Positions 5,433-8,035 of a stretch of 8,035 nt of DNA are shown here, in pieces. The stretch is from Bacteroidota bacterium (GTDB lineage Bacteria > Bacteroidota > Bacteroidia > Flavobacteriales_D > JABDKJ01), in assembly GCA_027621335.1 (NCBI GenBank), contig JAQCAN010000106.1, positions 1 through 8,035 on the forward strand, read 5' to 3'. The notes beneath the pieces were generated by a model. That model did no database searches and was not told the DNA's origin. It saw only the letters and a program-made list of their open reading frames with translations. The position numbers and the translations under genes are program-made. Position 1 is the stretch's first letter. Each line of letters begins with the position of its first letter.

Positions 5433-6686
5433 ATGAAAACACAACACACATCCATGTTCAAATCCTTATCCATCTCAGTCCTTAGTCTTTTTAGTGCTCT
5501 TTTCCTCAATGCCCAAGAGGTGAGCGATGCGGTCAGCATGTCTCCAAATTACGCGGAGCAGATTTTCTACAGCCTTCAGAATGGGGAAGTCGCTTCGGTT
5601 CCTTTGACAGAATGGGACCTGGCCATAACAGCCGATGCCTTCGATGCTGCAGTTTTTGTGAATGACCATCTCGGTATCGAGGTGTATGAATACCTCGGTG
5701 AAGTATCTGATTTCGAGACCTTGGATACCACAGGCCAATTGAGCGCCAGGTTGTTCAACTCGGATCTGGATTGGTTCAACGGAGCCTTGAACCGTCCTGA
5801 GACCTTGACCCCTTCGCCTTTCGATTATGGCTGGGGAGAGTACAATGTCATTACGCACGTGGTCACAGGAACGCGCATCTTCATCGTCAGCAATCCAGTG
5901 GGAGAGACCTATAAGTTCATGATCGAGAGTTTGGACCTTGGCGAATACACCATCCGCTATGCTCTGCTTGACGGTTCTGGCGAGCAGGTCGTCAATGCCA
6001 ACACCTCGGATTTCGCGGGCAAGAACTTCTGGTACCTGGACTTGGAGACGGCTTCAGTGCAAGACCTTGAGCCTCTTTCTGCCGACTGGGACATCACCTT
6101 CACTCGCTACACTTCTGAACTTCTCCCAGGGTTCCAATACCTATTGACTGGTGCTCTTCAGAACAAAGGTGTCCTTGCTGCCCGCGCAGCTGATATAGTT
6201 CCTGATGATGCCGTTTGGACAGATTACGAATTGATCGCGGATAAGAACGTCATCGGTTACGATTGGAAGAACTTCAACATGGACATCTTCCAGTGGGAGA
6301 TCATCGGGAATCTGAGCTACTTCGTTGAGGATCAGGCTGGTCAGGTCTGGCATATTGTCTTCACTGGATTCGGAGGAGCTGGAACGGGTGATATAGAATT
6401 CACTAAAGAAATAGTCGGTCAGGTGACATCCTTGGAAGAAGCAGTGGCCTTGAACTGGAGCATGTTCCCTAATCCTACCGCTGGTGAGCTCACAGTCCAG
6501 TTGCCTGAAGGTTTCGATGCTGCACAGTGGTCCTTGATCGACATGAGTGGACGCACTATTGAGGCTGGGCAGTTCTTGAATGGCGGTGCCCAGTCCTTGG
6601 TTTTTGAAAGGCATTCGGCCGGTCTCTACTTCCTTCAATTGACGGATGGTGAGATCCTAGTCCAAGAGCGTTTGGTCATCCGTTGA
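5433..6686 (+). CDS. HmuY-like haem-binding family protein with T9SS type A sorting domain
   Basis: This 417-residue exported protein has a signal peptide at about 8-28 (MFKSLSISVLSLFSALFLNA, then Gln28), with cleavage after AQ. There is no cysteine anywhere, so it is not a lipoprotein. The body (about 35-330) contains two HmuY-type units: YSLQNGEV...EWDLAI (46-65) and YLDLETASV...DWDITF (201-223), then YFVEDQAGQVWHIVFTGFGG (296-315), the pattern of HmuY-family beta proteins that take haem from host or environmental haemoproteins. The last 75 residues (from MFPNPTAGELTVQLPEG at 344 to ERLVIR) are a T9SS type A sorting domain that directs export across the outer membrane. The ATG at 5433 is chosen; ATG 5454 (Met8) gives a more compact signal peptide and a leader of about 20 bases. 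An in-frame GTG at 5346 is rejected because it would bury the signal peptide. His79 and His142 are possible haem ligands, unproven. It is followed directly by a TonB receptor gene, as in hmuYR operons. Confidence 0.82.
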   Translation: MKTQHTSMFKSLSISVLSLFSALFLNAQEVSDAVSMSPNYAEQIFYSLQNGEVASVPLTEWDLAITADAFDAAVFVNDHLGIEVYEYLGEVSDFETLDTTGQLSARLFNSDLDWFNGALNRPETLTPSPFDYGWGEYNVITHVVTGTRIFIVSNPVGETYKFMIESLDLGEYTIRYALLDGSGEQVVNANTSDFAGKNFWYLDLETASVQDLEPLSADWDITFTRYTSELLPGFQYLLTGALQNKGVLAARAADIVPDDAVWTDYELIADKNVIGYDWKNFNMDIFQWEIIGNLSYFVEDQAGQVWHIVFTGFGGAGTGDIEFTKEIVGQVTSLEEAVALNWSMFPNPTAGELTVQLPEGFDAAQWSLIDMSGRTIEAGQFLNGGAQSLVFERHSAGLYFLQLTDGEILVQERLVIR

Positions 6687-8035
6687 TCTCAAGAAGAACC
6701 CATATCATTTTGGCCATGGTCCTGTCCTTCATCGGACAGGACCTCTTGGCTCAATCTTGGCTCAGTGTCCTGGACGAAAACGGCCACCCGATGACCGGGG
6801 TCTGTGCTAGGATGAACACAGAGCCATTCAGTATTTTGGCAGTCAGTGATGATAAAGGATTGCTGAAGTTCACAGAGTCAGAGAGCTATCGATTCCCCCT
6901 GCCACTGAGGCTCGAATATCTGGGTATGGAGCCATTGGAGCTCACCCTTGAAAAGAAAAGTGGTCTGGAGGTCACTATGCGATTGGACCGCACCACACTT
7001 TCCCAAGTCCTCATCACGGGTGAATATGGCGTTTCCCGTCCTGAACGCTCCGTGAATCGCGTGGATATCATCACGGCTGAGGAGATCCAGAACAGCGGTG
7101 CAGCCGATATCGCTGATATCTTGCAACACAAGGCCGATATCCGCATTCAGCAGGATGGGGTCATAGGAACAGGGGTCTCCATCCAAGGCTTGGGTGACCG
7201 CAATGTGAAAATCCTCATCAATGAAGTCCCAGTCGTTGGTCGGGTCGATGGAAAACTGGATCTCTCCCAGCTGGATATCACCGACATTGAGCGCATCGAA
7301 GTGGTCAAAGGCCCGATGGCGGCCATCTATGGCACCGATGCCATCGCAGGCGTCATCAACATCATCACCAAGAAGCCCACTCAATCGCAGACCAGCGCAT
7401 TGGTCCGAGGCTATTACAGCAGCGAAGGGCAGTATGACACACAGTTCAGAGTGGACGGGACCGAAGGAAGTTACTACTATGCTTTAAGAGGGGCTAGACG
7501 CTTCTTCGATGGATGGTCCAGCGGAGACCCCACCTTCAGTGAGCCGACACCCCTTGCCGATGAGCGCAGGTCCCGCCAGTGGAACATGAAGGAACAATAT
7601 CAGGCCGGACTGAGCCAGGCCTGGCAGTCTGAGAAGGTCCGTATAGGTCATCGCTTGGACTACCTCACGGATGAGATCACGGACCGTGGATTGCCATTCT
7701 ATACGTTCGATCAGGCTCTGGCCATCGATCAATCCTACCACACCACCCGCTTAGATAACACCCTGGATTTCCAACACGGCAAAGTGGACGGTCCTTCCTT
7801 CAAAGGCTTCATCGCCTATAACCACTTCCGCAGGATCAGGGATGAATTCGTCACCGACCTCACTGACCTGAGCCAATTCCAGAACGAGACCCAAGCGGCC
7901 GATACCACCTTTTACAATGCCATCATGGGGCGGTACACCATGGCGGTGAATGCCACCGAGAAATTCTCTTACCAGATGGGTATGGATGGCTCCATGGAGA
8001 ACAGCCGAGGCGACCGCATCGCAGGCGAGCCCGAG
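6683..8035 (+). CDS. TonB-dependent outer-membrane receptor, HmuR-like by context (3' end outside window)
   Basis: The first 451 codons are present and the frame stays open to the last base. Starting at TTG 6683 gives a good signal peptide: MISRR, a hydrophobic core, then DLLAQ (cleavage after Gln24). Next come a carboxypeptidase-regulatory-like beta domain (about 26-102, VLDENGHPMTGV...LEYLGMEPLEL), a TonB-box-like stretch (QVLITGEY, 108-115), and the plug domain (about 120-235, with VDIITAEEIQNSGAADIADI, GVSIQGLGDRNVKILIN and EVVKGPMAAIYGTDAIAGVI). The beginning of the beta-barrel follows. Such receptors import haem, siderophores or other large solutes using TonB energy; the HmuY-like neighbour points to haem. 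The HmuR substrate motifs would lie beyond the window. The TTG overlaps the upstream TGA stop (TTGA), suggesting coupled translation. ATG 6716 is the alternative but leaves a signal peptide without basic residues. Confidence 0.9.
   Translation, partial: MISRRTHIILAMVLSFIGQDLLAQSWLSVLDENGHPMTGVCARMNTEPFSILAVSDDKGLLKFTESESYRFPLPLRLEYLGMEPLELTLEKKSGLEVTMRLDRTTLSQVLITGEYGVSRPERSVNRVDIITAEEIQNSGAADIADILQHKADIRIQQDGVIGTGVSIQGLGDRNVKILINEVPVVGRVDGKLDLSQLDITDIERIEVVKGPMAAIYGTDAIAGVINIITKKPTQSQTSALVRGYYSSEGQYDTQFRVDGTEGSYYYALRGARRFFDGWSSGDPTFSEPTPLADERRSRQWNMKEQYQAGLSQAWQSEKVRIGHRLDYLTDEITDRGLPFYTFDQALAIDQSYHTTRLDNTLDFQHGKVDGPSFKGFIAYNHFRRIRDEFVTDLTDLSQFQNETQAADTTFYNAIMGRYTMAVNATEKFSYQMGMDGSMENSRGDRIAGEPE

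Noticed and set aside
5475..5858. Open frames antisense to the hmuY-like gene (also 6141-6638) and to the receptor gene (6878-7384)
   Set aside because: The sense frames have signal peptides and clear domain patterns. The antisense products have no recognisable family or start signals.
1..8035. CRISPR arrays, tRNA/rRNA genes, insertion sequences, toxin-antitoxin or phage-defence modules
   Set aside because: No regularly spaced repeats, structured RNA genes, transposase motifs or defence-type domains were seen on either strand.

Overview
The window comes from a Bacteroidota chromosome, most likely a Flavobacteriales-type marine or free-living lineage. Supporting signs are promoters of the TAnnTTTG (-7) type, weak or absent Shine-Dalgarno sites, a type IX secretion (T9SS) C-terminal sorting domain, the Bacteroidota-specific GlmU-like protein, and a SusC/RagA-style TonB receptor with an N-terminal carboxypeptidase-regulatory-like domain. 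No rRNA, tRNA, CRISPR or insertion sequence was seen. No gap between genes exceeds about 160 bases.

Left part, all on the minus strand (transcription runs right to left): an AraC-family regulator (4380-5297), a GlmU-like sugar nucleotidyltransferase/acyltransferase (3085-4260), the ATP-dependent protease Lon (481-2928), a 67-residue dodecin-family protein (140-343), and the first 17 codons of a further gene (1-51), possibly a HerA-like ATPase. Rho-independent terminators follow lon (about 431-459) and the dodecin gene (about 85-114). Both hairpins pair fully only as minus-strand RNA because of G-U pairs, which confirms their direction.

Right part, plus strand: a signal-peptide protein with HmuY-like features and a T9SS type A sorting domain (5433-6686), followed without a gap by the first 451 codons of a TonB-dependent outer-membrane receptor (6683 to the window end). 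This is an hmuYR-like haem (or other iron-complex) uptake pair. The divergent AraC protein resembles PchR-type regulators of iron acquisition, so 4380-8035 reads as a regulator plus surface-capture protein plus outer-membrane importer. The 135-base divergent region holds promoter motifs for both directions and two inverted repeats that could be regulator sites.

Lon, dodecin and the GlmU-like gene are ordinary housekeeping or stress genes of this phylum. I see no clearly new multi-gene system. The points most worth checking are the export route of the HmuY-like protein (T9SS instead of the lipoprotein route), a heptamer (TGATTCA/TGAATCA) found as inverted pairs only in front of dodecin and lon, the missing flavin-stacking tryptophan in the dodecin, and the start-codon arrangement of the two haem-uptake genes.
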